Source: Chionoecetes opilio (lineage: Eukaryota > Arthropoda > Malacostraca > Decapoda > Majidae). From it: DNA of 64,000 nt. Each line of letters opens with the position of its first letter. Position 1 is the first letter of the stretch. Positions 11,901 to 22,671 of this stretch are shown here, piece after piece. A program made the position numbers and the translations under genes. The stretch lies in assembly GCA_016584305.1 (NCBI GenBank), contig JACEEZ010020019.1, positions 345,368-409,367 of the forward strand, read 5' to 3'. The notes beneath the pieces are model-generated. The model worked only from the letters and a program-made list of their open reading frames with translations. It did not search any database and was not told the DNA's origin.

Positions 11901-12790
11901 CTTAAAAATCACGACTTTTTCAAAATTTTTTAAAATTTTTTTTTATAGTGGCCCACTCTAAATCGCTTTTTTTTTCAAAATGATACCTCTTTATAAAGTT
12001 TGGTGGGGATGCACTTTAATCGTATCACGAACATGATATCAAGGAGGGGAACATGACTACCTCAAAGAGTGAATAATACCACTGTTTACTTGGCACACTG
12101 ATCGCCGTATTTTTAGTGTTGCTTTTTTGTTACATCTCCCCCTGTCTGTCAAATATAATCCCTTTTCGGTCCAAGCGGATCGCTTGATTTTTTTATGTAT
12201 CAACAAGTTCGTCCAGTACATCTACCTGTCACGAAAATTCTCGAGTGGGGGAGCACTCCGTTTACTCCTTAGGACAGTTTAGCAGCCGCCGCCCGCTCGC
12301 TAGGACACCTCACACCCGTCCTAGCCCCAAACCCCGAAATTTGGGCGAGTCTTAGCGATTTAGGGTGCCTCGAAAGATTTTGGACGCCGGCCGCCTATTA
12401 AGACCGACGAGTCTAAACGAATCCTAAAACTTTATAAGTATGGGCCCCCGGGACCCACCTAAGCGGATGTGTTTTTGGCACTTTAATTCGCTAAAACTTC
12501 CTTCACCATTTCATAATCGAACCCCGATAGCACCACCAATTTGATTATTGACGCTATCGTGAAATTTGACACGTAAAAGCAGACCCGATAGCCTCACAAA
12601 AATTCCCGCTGCCCGTACGTATGTGTCATGAGGTCGTAAGTTCACGATGGAGTCATGATAGCTGTGACTACATCACGAAGAAAATCAACGGGCATTTTGT
12701 CGTCACGATAAACTACGATAACCACGACTGGCCATGACGGTGCCATGACGTATCACGATAGCGTTAAGAGCCTCACACGTGGGGGGATGT
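8946..12790. other. Noisy AT/GC mosaic, no gene recognised
   Basis: No annotated feature can be supported. The minus strand around 9500-10080 has short protein-like stretches (for example FLGYTIHAARCFYGLPMNE near 10050-9995) broken by frameshifts, suggesting an unidentified decayed transposon. 12480-12780 is rich in the motif TCACGATA/CACGA, which recurs at 13217-13260 on the other side of the G-rich block. Confidence 0.4.
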
Positions 12791-12794
12791 TGCC

Positions 12795-13200
12795 ATGGTG
12801 TGGAGAAGGAAGAGGGGGAGAGATAAAGGTGGGAGAAACACGTGGGTAGTGTTGGTGATAGAAAGGGGGGGGGAACGGGGGAGGGGGGTTTTTAAAAAAG
12901 AAGGGGTTTGGTGGGAAACGGGAGGGGGGAGGTTTTGGGGGGAAAGGCGTTTGGTGTTGGTGGGATATTGTGGTTACAAGGGGGGGGGGGTCTCCACGTG
13001 TTTAGGGGGTAGGGGGGAGGAAGTAGGGGAGGGTGGTGTCACCACGTGATGAGGGATAGGGGGGGAGGGGGTCGAGAGGGGGTTCACCATTGGGTGAGGG
13101 GGGGGGGGTAGGGATAAGGGGGTGTGGTGAATGAGAAAAGGGGAAGAAGGGGGAAGAGGGGGCAAAAAAGGGGGGGGAAGGGAGGATTTAAAAGGCTGCG
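12795..13200. repeat. G-rich low-complexity tract
   Basis: The plus strand consists mostly of GGG/GGGG runs separated by A, T or GT, with several runs of eight or more G. It is flanked on both sides by CACGA-motif sequence. Potential G-quadruplex region; the open frames are not credible genes. Confidence 0.8.
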
Positions 13201-13654
13201 TAACCCCCTTTCTTATCGTCACGATAACTTCGACAATCACGATTGTCACGAAAAGTAATAGATAACGTAGCTCACGAAGACTTACAAGCGCTCCGTTGGG
13301 GAAAACACGGGGGGCTTCCCGATTTTTTTGTGCACCACTAACTTTTCGTGGCCCCGCCCAGCGGTCACGAGCGCATGATCAGTCCCAAAGGATCATAACC
13401 AGGGGGCCCTGACCGGGGGCGCTTTCATTGTTGGCGCTTCGTGGTTTCCCTTTTGGAATGTGTGAAGGGGGCTTAAATGGGGGATGTAAGACCCTTGATT
13501 TTCCTTAATGATTATAATTTATTGCCTCCCTTCAAGACCCATCCTTTGTCAGAACACATAACGAGGTCAATGTCCCCTGGCATGGAGGCATACATTCCAT
13601 ACACTTGCTTTAATCGTAAAGCCCGTCAACTTTAATTGTTTTAACTCTGTTATC

Positions 13655-14695
13655 ATGCTGTACAAAAGAGAGAAGCGGCTCACAGACAGTACAGTAACCA
13701 TCCATCTCCTGAACCTCATGCCATATTTATTCCATATTTCTGCTCGTAATCATGCCAATTATTTTCTTCAATTCTTACCTAAAACTCCTTCATTCACAAA
13801 AAATGTCCATTTTTCTGAATCAAACTCCTCTCGTGACTTCTGTCATCTAAAAACATCTCTGACATCTTTTTCTTCTTCATCTTTTGCTCCTGTAGCTTCT
13901 CCCTCCCGGATGGCTCCACAGCTGTCTCATCTATATCTAAAGCTGAACTCTGCTCAAACCTTTGCAAAAAATTCCACTCTTGTTGATGAATTCCTCATTC
14001 TCCTCCATCTTCCGACTATGTTATTAAGATCTTTTGTGCTTCTGTGCTTGCACCCTGCCTCGTCAAACTTTTCCGTCTTTGTCTATCTACTTTCACCTTT
14101 CTTTATTGCTGGAAGTTTGCTCACATTCAACCAGTCCCTAAGAAGGGTGACCGTTCTAATCCTTCTAACTACCGTCCTATAGCTTTGACTTCCTGCCTTT
14201 CTAAAGTTTTTGAATCTATACTAATGAGAAGATTCTTGAGCATCTATCTGCTCACAATTTTCCATCTGATCGTCAGTAAGGTTTCCGTAAAGGGTGATCT
14301 ACTGGCGATCTTCTAAAGCTTTCCCAACTGAATCTTGGTCATCCTCCTTTAGGGATTTTTGTGAAACTTTTGCTGTTGCCCTTGACATATCAAAAGCTTT
14401 TGATAGAGTCTTGGACAAATCCTACATTTTCAAACTATCCTTATTGGGTTTCTAGCCTATCTGCGCCTTCATCTGAAGTTTCCTTTCTAACCATTTTATA
14501 GCAACTACTGTAGACTTTCATTGTTCATCTCCTAAGTCTATTAATAGTGGTTTTCCTCAGAGTTCTGTCCTATCAATCACTTAATATTATTCATTAATGA
14601 TCTTCTAAGTCTAACTCAATGTCCTATCCACTCCTTCGCTAAGATTCTACCCTGCATTTTTCAACGTCGTTTAGTAGGCGTCCAACTCAACAGGC
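13655..14695 (+). pseudogene. Jockey-type LINE reverse transcriptase remnant, copy 1
   Basis: Several short frames together resemble a non-LTR reverse transcriptase. At 14122-14230 the plus strand encodes PVPKKGDRSNPSNYRPIAL, the conserved first RT block (NYRPI). At 14366-14420 it encodes FAVALDISKAFDRV, the catalytic LDISKAFD block. The second half (14366-14695) matches the copy at 53578-53927 at DNA level. Multiple frameshifts and stops make it dead. It ends abruptly at 14695, in the same sequence (CAACTCAACAGG) that continues normally in the other copy, where CAGTGGCGGCTCGTGG begins. So a DNA element seems to have inserted here. I judge the Jockey/CR1 group likely, with the exact clade open. 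Confidence 0.65.
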
Positions 14696-14960
14696 AGTGG
14701 CGGCTCGTGGCATAGGGCTGCAGAGCTGCAGCACCCCCAGACACTCACTGCCAGGTGTATGATGCCTTTAGAGACACAGCAGAATTGATACACTACTAAC
14801 AAATATATCATAAGGCGTATTTTGTGCCGACATTACAAAGCAGAATTATACTTATTTAAGCTCCGCCCCTGCTTGCCATCACAAAATACGATTGTAGCGC
14901 TGCCAAAGCCCTTTCTAGATGTTGCCGGGCGTAAAAGTGTCGTACACTTCATTCTCCGGC
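14696..14960. mobile_element. Start of a CAGTGGCGGCTCGTG element
   Basis: The boundary is defined by interruption of the LINE at 14695. The element starts CAGTGGCGGCTCGTGGCATA and shares an inner segment (14814-14870) with the repeat at 6462-6520. A hAT affiliation is suggested only by the CAG start. No distal terminus was found; the minisatellite 14968-15958 probably lies inside it. Confidence 0.45.
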
Positions 14961-14967
14961 TATCAAA

Positions 14968-15958
14968 GGGCGCCTCCCTCCTCCCTCCGTCAGCAGTTCC
15001 GGCACTCAAGGACGCCTCCCTCCATCCCTCCTCCCTCCGTCAGCAGTTCCGGCACTCAAGCTAGGGCGCCTCCCTCATCCCTCCGTCAGCAGTTCCGGCA
15101 CTCAAGGGCGCCTCCCTCCATCCCTCCTCCCTCCGTCAGCAGTTCCGGCACTCAAGCTAGGGCGCCTCCCTCCATCCCTCCGTCAGCAGTTCCGGCACTC
15201 AAGGGCGCCTCCCTCCATCTCTCTTCCCTCCGTCAGCAGTTCCGGCACTCAAGAGCGCCTCCCTCCATCCCTCCTCCCTCCGTTAGCAGTTCTGGCACTC
15301 AAGCTAGGGCGCCTCCCTCCCTCCCTCCGTCAGCAGTTCCGGCACTCAAGGGCGCCTCCCTCCATCTCTCCTCCCTTCGTCAGCAGTTCCGGTACTCAAG
15401 GGCGCCTCCCTCCATCCCTCCTCCCTCCGCCAGCAGTTCCGGCACTCAAACTAGGGCGCCTCCCTCCATCCCTCCGTCAGCAGTTCCGGCACTCAAGGGC
15501 GCCTCCCTCCATCCCTCCTCCCTCCGTCAGCAGTTCCGGCACTCAAGGGCGCCTCCCTCCATCCCTCCTCCCTCCGTCAGCAGTTCCGGCACTCAAGCTA
15601 GGGCGCCTCCCTCCCTCCCTCCGTCAGCAGTTCCGGCACTCAAGGGCGCCTCCCTCCATCTCTCTTCCCTCCGTCAGCAGTTCCAGCACTCAAGGGCGCC
15701 TCCCTCCATCCCTCCTCCCTCCGTCAGCAGTTCAGGCACTCAAGCTAGGGCACCTCCCTCCATCCCTCCGTCAGCAGTTCTGGCACTCAAGGGCGCCTCC
15801 CTCCATCTCTCCTCCCTCCGTCAGCAGTTCCGGCACTCAAGGGCGCCTCCCTCCATCCCTCCTCCCTCCGTCAGCAGTTCTGGCACTCAAGCTAGGGCGC
15901 CTCCCTCCATCCCTCCGTCAGAAGTTCCGGCACTCAAGGGCGCCTCCCTCCATCCCTC
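14968..15958. repeat. 46/50 bp minisatellite, about 20 copies
   Basis: Tandem units of the form GGGCGCCTCCCTCCATCCC ... CGTCAGCAGTTCCGGCACTC. A 50 bp form and a form with inserted CTA and a shorter CCTCC block alternate in a higher-order pattern. One frame stays open for 417 codons (14919-16172) because unit lengths combine to multiples of three over pairs. The composition (APPSIPPS/LRQQFRHS) and absence of any other gene sign argue against a protein. Confidence 0.9.
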
Positions 15959-16263
15959 CTCCCCAAGTTCCAGGAACCAGTTCTTTCAGTTCAGGGTTGG
16001 ATTCAGTTCCTGGTTCTGGGTTCGCGTGTCACAAATGGAACGCAAAAACCCCGTTTTTTTGTTTACAAACAAACTCAGCTGGCGAGACATGAGGAAGGGG
16101 CGTTTTCTCCTGTCTTGTATAGGGCTGTGCTCGCATTATACGATGATTCTGATGATAAACAGAAATAAATGATGTACCAGCAACATCCACTGCTGGGATC
16201 TTTGGCATAAATTACGTTTTACGATACCGAATTCAGTATAATAGCGTCTAGTCAGTGGGTGGA

Positions 16264-17174
<911 letters not shown>

Positions 17175-17819
17175 CCCCTTGTAGGCCTGTCTGACATCCT
17201 CTCCGACTCGTCCATGCGGAAAACCCTTCACGATAAGATGAAAAAGGGCCCAAGGCGGCCATTGTTTGTTATGAACTGAAAACTCTACTGCCTACCGACC
17301 TCCCAATGGGGGTAGAGAAAGTTCAAGGGTTTTGCTGTGTCACTACGCGCGTCGCCTCGGACCCAGGTTTTCGTGCGCAAATGGAACGCCTGGGGCTACA
17401 TTCAGAGAGGCTTACTTCCGGTCTGCACGACCTAGCGACTTCCAACAGCTGTTCTGGGCGACTTTTGGGATTCTGCAGGCACATTGATGACGTAGTTAAA
17501 GACGTTGAGCTGTCAAAATCACACAACTGCCTCCAGGCAGTTGTAGAGCACGCAATATACATAAAAATACTCATAAATAGAGTATATATTCTGTTTTTCT
17601 GACTCAAGAACTGAACAGGACAAGTATACAAATGAAATTAGGCCATATTACAATGCCATCCGCTCGTGATGAGTTTGTTATGGGGGTGATGGGTCGAGTG
17701 GCGAATGTTGGCATCTCACCATGACTCACCACACCATACACCACCACGCACAGCTCCGCGAAACAGACAAGGTACATATAATATAATTATATTCCTTCTC
17801 CTTCTCCTTCTCCTCCTAG
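17175..17819. other. Non-coding stretch, nothing recognised
   Basis: A 98-codon plus-strand frame (17306-17602) has no recognised family and no supporting context. A phrase shared with 16030-16050 and 18740-18760 (GCAAATGGAACGC or similar) hints at a dispersed repeat. Confidence 0.4.
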
Positions 17820-18440
17820 CCTTTTCTTGTAGCAGTTGGTGGTAGTTGTGGTATTGGCAGCAGTGATAGTGGTAGTGGTGGCAGCAGTAATAAAATATAA
17901 ACCGTGTAACACACATTTCAGCGTGTTATTGGAGTGGTCTTCGTACCAAGACGATGCTTGGACGACAAAAACACGGCTTATATTTTATTACTGCTGCTTC
18001 TGCTGCTGCTATTGCTGCTGCTGCTACTGCAACTGCTGCCGGCTGCTGTGGGAAGGGGTTGGGAGGAGGAAGAGGGGGAGGAGAAGGAGAGGGAGAAGCT
18101 AGGAGGTGGAGGAGGAGGAGGAGGAGGAGGAGGAAGAAGAAGAAGAAGTACCTTTTCTTATAGCAGTAGGTGGTGGTTGTAGTGGTGGCAGTGGTGATGG
18201 TAGTGGTGGTGGCAGCAGTAATAAAATATAAGCCGTGTAACAAACATTTCAGTAAGTGTTATTGGAGTGGTCTTCGTACTATATAAGACGATGCTTGGAC
18301 GACAAAAACACCGCTTATATTTTATTGCTGCTGCTAATGCTACAACTGCTGCCGGCTGCTATAAGAAAAGGTTAGGAGGAGGAAGAGGAGGAGGAGAAGC
18401 TAGGAGGTGGAGGAGGAGGAGGAGGGAGAAGGGTGGAGCA
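17820..18440. repeat. Two-copy tandem repeat, about 330 bp unit, trinucleotide-rich
   Basis: Unit 1 (17820-18150) and unit 2 (18151-18440) share, in order, GTAGCAGT with GGTGGT, AATAAAATATAA, GTGTTATTGGAGTGGTCTTC, GACGATGCTTGGACGACAAA, a CTG/GCT-rich segment and a GGAGGA-rich segment. In each, AATAAAATATAA(A/G)CCGTGT is followed by its inverse ACACGGCTTATATTTTATT or a near match, giving a small hairpin. The (CTG)n and (GGA)n lengths differ between units. Confidence 0.85.
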
Positions 18441-18870
18441 TTTTGGTGTGGATGATGAATTTGTTTATAAACACAGCTGAGAGCGTGGAAGCCTTGTGAT
18501 TGGCTGAAACTTTTTGAGAAATACTATGTGATTCGCTGGCGAGGCTGTGACGTAATTGTACTCGCTCAGCCAATCAGCTATCGAAGCCCATAGTGACACC
18601 GTAGCGCCACTCCCATATCTCGTACCAGAATCCCCGCGACTTCCGGGTTGTACAAATAGAGGAAGTTAGTTAAGCTAAACACCGCGCCCTTTAACTCTTT
18701 CTGAATGTCTGCCCTGAGTTCTTGGGTTCCGTGAACTGGTTCCTGAAATGTCGCAAATGGAAGAGGCCTTAAATATTATCCCATCGAGTAAAAATTTCAA
18801 GCTGCTTAATGAATTATTACATAGAACAAATCTAGGGGTTGAGACATTTTGAAAGTCAACTTTTGGTTTT
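18441..18870. other. Non-coding stretch, nothing recognised
   Basis: No open frame of note. At 18871-18885 the sequence GAGGACCACCCTAAT matches the inverted terminus of the 19028-20811 element, so another copy of that family may end here, facing left. Confidence 0.4.
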
Positions 18871-18880
18871 GAGGACCACC

Positions 18881-19025
<145 letters not shown>

Positions 19026-19599
19026 TAGGGTGGTCCTTATATATACACAACACAATTTTTTTAGAAGTATTTGTCTCACACCCCGAACTATTCTTTTTAG
19101 CCCAAAAACCCACTGTGTAAACTTTCATTAAGATATATGAATATTTAGTGGTGGCTCAATGAACCGGAAGTTGCTCACCTATCAAGCTCTTGCACGCATC
19201 TAAAAAAACAATTCTTACAAATGATTTGCATTTTCCTATTTGTATTGTTATATTGTTTTTTTTATTGTGTAACTAATTGTGTTCTCTTCCATTCAGATAT
19301 TATTAGAACATTGGCTATGGCAAAGACAAACTGTAGTAATTCTATAACACACCATGTAAAGTATTCATTGAAAAATATTGATAAATATAATTAAAGGTGG
19401 CTCAATGGATTTGTTTTTCCACACTGATGGCCAAAGGGGAGAAAGGTGGATGAGCTATCAATTTAAACTAGCTTGGGTCCCACCCACTTAAAAGTGGGTA
19501 CTATCTACTCATTCGTAGGGGTATCATGGTGACCAGCCACTTATTGTTGCCCAATTAAGGTCTGCTTAAGAACTTGAGGAAAACATTTCAGCAACAACT

Positions 19600-19972
19600 T
19601 GAAGAATATACTGCAGCTGCTCTTCATCCTTAGTCAGAAGACCAGAAAACTATTGCACCAGTGCAACTCCCCGTTCAGCATGGTCATTCGTTACAGCCAG
19701 AGTTGATGCTAAAGCCTTTGCTGTTTTGAAGTCGGAATTTTCCTCCCACTGAGTTGCTGGCAATTCCAAATATCCATCTGGTAACTTCAACTTCTGCAGT
19801 AGCTTTCTGGAGTGCTTTGTTGTAAAGTTTGTAAGTGACACTCCCTGTAACAGTTGCTGTTGCTGTAAAGCTGCTGCAAGGCTTGGAGTAATCACTTGCT
19901 TTCGTCCACGCTTCTTTGGAGGGGTTTCCTCTTGATTTTGTCCAGCAACTGGTTCCTCTTATCCTTCATTTT
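19600..19972 (-). pseudogene. Transposase C-terminal remnant of the same element
   Basis: On the minus strand, a frame open from about 19972 encodes PPKKRGRKQVITPSLAAAL, the end of the basic N-terminal linker. This joins abruptly to FTTKHSRKLLQKLKLPDGYL and LASTLAVTNDHAERGVALVQ, the far C-terminus. The joining point near residue LAAAL marks an internal deletion of several hundred residues relative to full-length relatives (known family layout, recalled). A stop follows at 19650. The NDHAERG motif is the most characteristic signature. Confidence 0.6.
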
Positions 19973-20053
19973 CCCCAGTACTGGAACTGGAACTGGATGT
20001 ACTTTCCCAAGTTACCATTCTTTCACGCTCAAGAGTGCCCATATCGTTTTTTT

Positions 20054-20560
20054 TTATTTTCGCTTTCTTTCCTTTTCCTCTCTCTCCTCCTTGTGCATCT
20101 CCTTCCTCTGCCAATTCTTGTCCACTGATGTCATTGATTCTCTCCGTCCTTTTTCCCGTTGACCAATCAAAAATTGTCTATCTTCATCAATTTTGATCAT
20201 TGAAAGAGCTTCAGCATGTGCAATGTCAAACAAATCCTGAAAGCAGTCCTTGAATTCATTCTCTTTTCTCATCTGGGTCGCTGTTTGACGGCTTGAATTC
20301 TTTTTCAGCCATTTCCATTTTGTAAACATGGCTTCCATCTTTTTGATGCAATGCTGTTGGTCCCTCATTGTAATTTTTGCTTTATTCCAAAAGTCTGCTA
20401 ATTTCTCAACAGTCCTAGTAGCTGAACTGTGAACTGTTTCACCCTGCTGCCGATGCAAATGTAGGAAAAAACCCAATACTTGTTTGTTTGAGGGTAGTTT
20501 TGTACCATATGTGTCCAAACAAAGGTACACTTTTTACATGTCCTGAAGCGTCATACACTT
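20054..20560 (-). pseudogene. Transposase N-terminal remnant (unclassified DDE-like family)
   Basis: A 158-codon minus-strand frame. The stretch DTYGTKLPSNKQVLGFF, followed by a helical segment ending KKNSSRQTATQ, then FDIAHAEALSMI and FLIGQREKGRR, is an N-terminal region I recognise from a widespread family of uncharacterised arthropod transposon proteins. The lysine/glutamate-rich tail (EEREEKERKRK) leads directly to the deletion junction. No catalytic core remains. A relative with core motifs is at 41200-42110. Confidence 0.6.
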
Positions 20561-20811
20561 TGTCTTTGCCATAGCCATTGTTTTAATTCTGAAATGAGCG
20601 CATTAATGACTAACAATAATATACATATACAATTTCAAATAATTGTAAGATGTTTGCAGATGCTGCAAGAACTTGATGTGAGAAACTTCCGATCATTGAG
20701 CCACCTTTAAATATTCATATATCTTAATGAAGTTTACACATGGTTTTTGGCCAAAAGGAACAGTTTGGGTGTGGTGACCATTAAAATAAAATTTAAAAAA
20801 TAAGGACCACC

Positions 20812-20877
20812 ATATATATAATATATAATATATATAATATATAATATAATTTTATATTAATATATTATAAATATATA

Positions 20878-20913
<36 letters not shown>

Positions 20914-20965
20914 TATATATATAAATTATATATATAATAATATATATATAATATATATATATATA

Positions 20966-21028
<63 letters not shown>

Positions 21029-21029
21029 G

Positions 21030-21073
<44 letters not shown>

Positions 21074-21129
21074 TTTATATTATTTGTATATATATATATA
21101 TATATATATATTATTATATATAATAATAT

Positions 21130-21175
<46 letters not shown>

Positions 21176-21197
21176 TATATAATATGTATATATTATA

Positions 21198-21260
<63 letters not shown>

Positions 21261-21330
21261 TTATATATATATATATAATGTATCATAATATATATATGCA
21301 TATATATATATACTATATATATTTATTATA

Positions 21331-21420
<90 letters not shown>
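20812..21420. repeat. AT-rich (TA)n block
   Basis: About 600 bp of TA/TAT/TAA repeats. The predicted I/Y peptides are not genes. Confidence 0.97.
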
Positions 21421-21426
<6 letters not shown>

Positions 21427-21427
<1 letters not shown>

Positions 21428-21882
21428 CGGGGGAGGCGGTGGCCGAGTGGTTAACGTCTTGGAGTGGTGAACTCGATGTACCGAGTTCGAATCCTTCCGG
21501 GGACACAACTATTTCTGCCATCTTTAACGTGGACGACAAGAGCCTGGGAGGTGAGTACAAGGTCCCTAGTACAAGTCCCACCAAGGAGCAACTGTAAATC
21601 CATCGTCGAGTTGCCGAAGCAACCCATATGCTGCATTCCTGTTCCGTCGACTGCGACTTCAAGTGTGGCAATGGGACAACAGGTGGTAGCGTGTGCCTTC
21701 AAACTGAGGATAGACCATCATAGAAAACGGACCCTCACCTATAACATCACAGGTGTCACTATAAAAATCCAACTTGCGCCAACCAACGGGCGGAGGGCCC
21801 TCCCGTCCCTCCATATGATAAAATAGCCTACTGGCGCTATAGACCTCAATGTAAAATAAAAATAAAAATGTATATGAATGTA
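21427..21882 (+). mobile_element. SINE family B, copy 1 (tRNA-derived, AAAT tail)
   Basis: The head contains GGTGGCCGAGTGGTTAA (A-box-like, as in class II Ser/Leu tRNAs) and GAGTTCGAATCC (B box). The 3' part contains GGCGCTATAGAC and ends in an (AAAAT)n tail. The copy at 45374-45742 shares the head, the distal TGCGCCA motif and the tail junction. The head does not fold into a convincing functional tRNA, so it is not annotated as one. Confidence 0.8.
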
Positions 21883-22262
21883 TGCATGTATATATATATA
21901 TATATATATATATACAGTGGCGGCTCGTGATAAAATAAAATGGAGGGACTGCAAGCTTAACTTCACGCCCAGATCTTTCCTTAGCTATATAAAACCGTCT
22001 GTTGTTAGCCATAACATTACGAAAAGTAACTGAATATACCAAATTAGCTACGTATTGGACAAGGATACTAAACAGGTCATATCTATAAAATATTGCTTAT
22101 ATTCCCTAAAAATCGTCTAATGGTACCCAAATTACTATGGAAATTACGTTCTGGGTCTCAAGGGGTTACACAACAGTAGGATATGCAAGTTTGACCTACC
22201 TCAGGTGTGATAGTAGTTGATGTTCACGGATTTCGGATGGACCATGGTTGTACTATAAAAGG
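21883..22262. other. Repeat starting CAGTGGCGGCTCGTG
   Basis: After a short TA run, CAGTGGCGGCTCGTGATAAA starts at 21917. Further blocks shared with 6093-6200 include TGGAGGGACTGCAAGC, ACACAACAGTAGGATA and TTGATGTTCACGGATTTC. This copy is interrupted by the Academ-like element at 22263. Confidence 0.6.
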
Positions 22263-22265
22263 AGG

Positions 22266-22640
22266 TAGTCTGGTCTGTTAGGGGAAGAATTGTGCAAATT
22301 TATCTACAAGCACGAAATTTGGCACACTTGTAGTTTTTGACATGTTGAATTCAAATCTGCCGGGAGCCAAAGCAAATTTTCAATAGGGTCGCCATATTCG
22401 ACAATTCAAAATGGCCGCCACCCAAAAACTGATTTCTCCATTACTCGCCAAGAAAAAGTCACACAGTTACAAATCAAAACACTTTGCTAGGGTTTTTGAC
22501 CTCAGGGATTCTAAATCTGATGTCTGTTTGACAGTAGCCTTGACAGGAAACGCCATATTGGGAGAATCCAATATGGCCGACTGTAAAAATAGAATTTTGC
22601 ATAACTTTGACACTTTTGACACTTTTAGTCCTACATTTTA
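22266..22640. repeat. Left terminal inverted repeat of the Academ-like element
   Basis: Pairs with 27640-28001. Shared blocks, in inverse order, include TTGTGCAAATTT, AATTTGGCA/TGTCAAATTT variants, GAATTCAAATCTGCCGGGAG, CATATTCGACAATTCAAAAT and CAGTAGCCTTGACAGG. Length is about 370 bp with moderate divergence. Confidence 0.85.
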
Positions 22641-22671
22641 AAAGCTTTAATATTTCTTCTTTTATTTCAGG

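Larger units (their letters stand above)
19028..20811 (-). mobile_element. Internally deleted DNA transposon with about 230 bp TIRs
   Basis: The left end, starting GGGTGGTCCTTAT, matches in reverse complement the right end, which finishes ATAAGGACCACC. Similarity continues for about 230 bp, with blocks such as CATTAAGATATATGAATATT and GGTGGCTCAATGA present in both arms. Both sides abut TA repeats, so the target duplication cannot be read. The minus strand keeps the N-terminal and C-terminal parts of a transposase (separate entries) joined by a deletion of the core. The element is therefore non-autonomous. Confidence 0.8.

Noticed and set aside
14919..16172. 417-codon frame, one of the longest in the window
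   Set aside because: It spans the minisatellite; units are non-coding in style and the frame runs out into unrelated sequence.
17306..17602. 98-codon plus-strand and 102-codon minus-strand frames over the same sequence
   Set aside because: No family recognised, no context, both strands equally open.
21429..21500. Possible Ser/Leu tRNA gene
   Set aside because: A and B box-like words are present but the arms do not pair well, and a SINE body with AAAT tail follows; a second copy exists at 45374.
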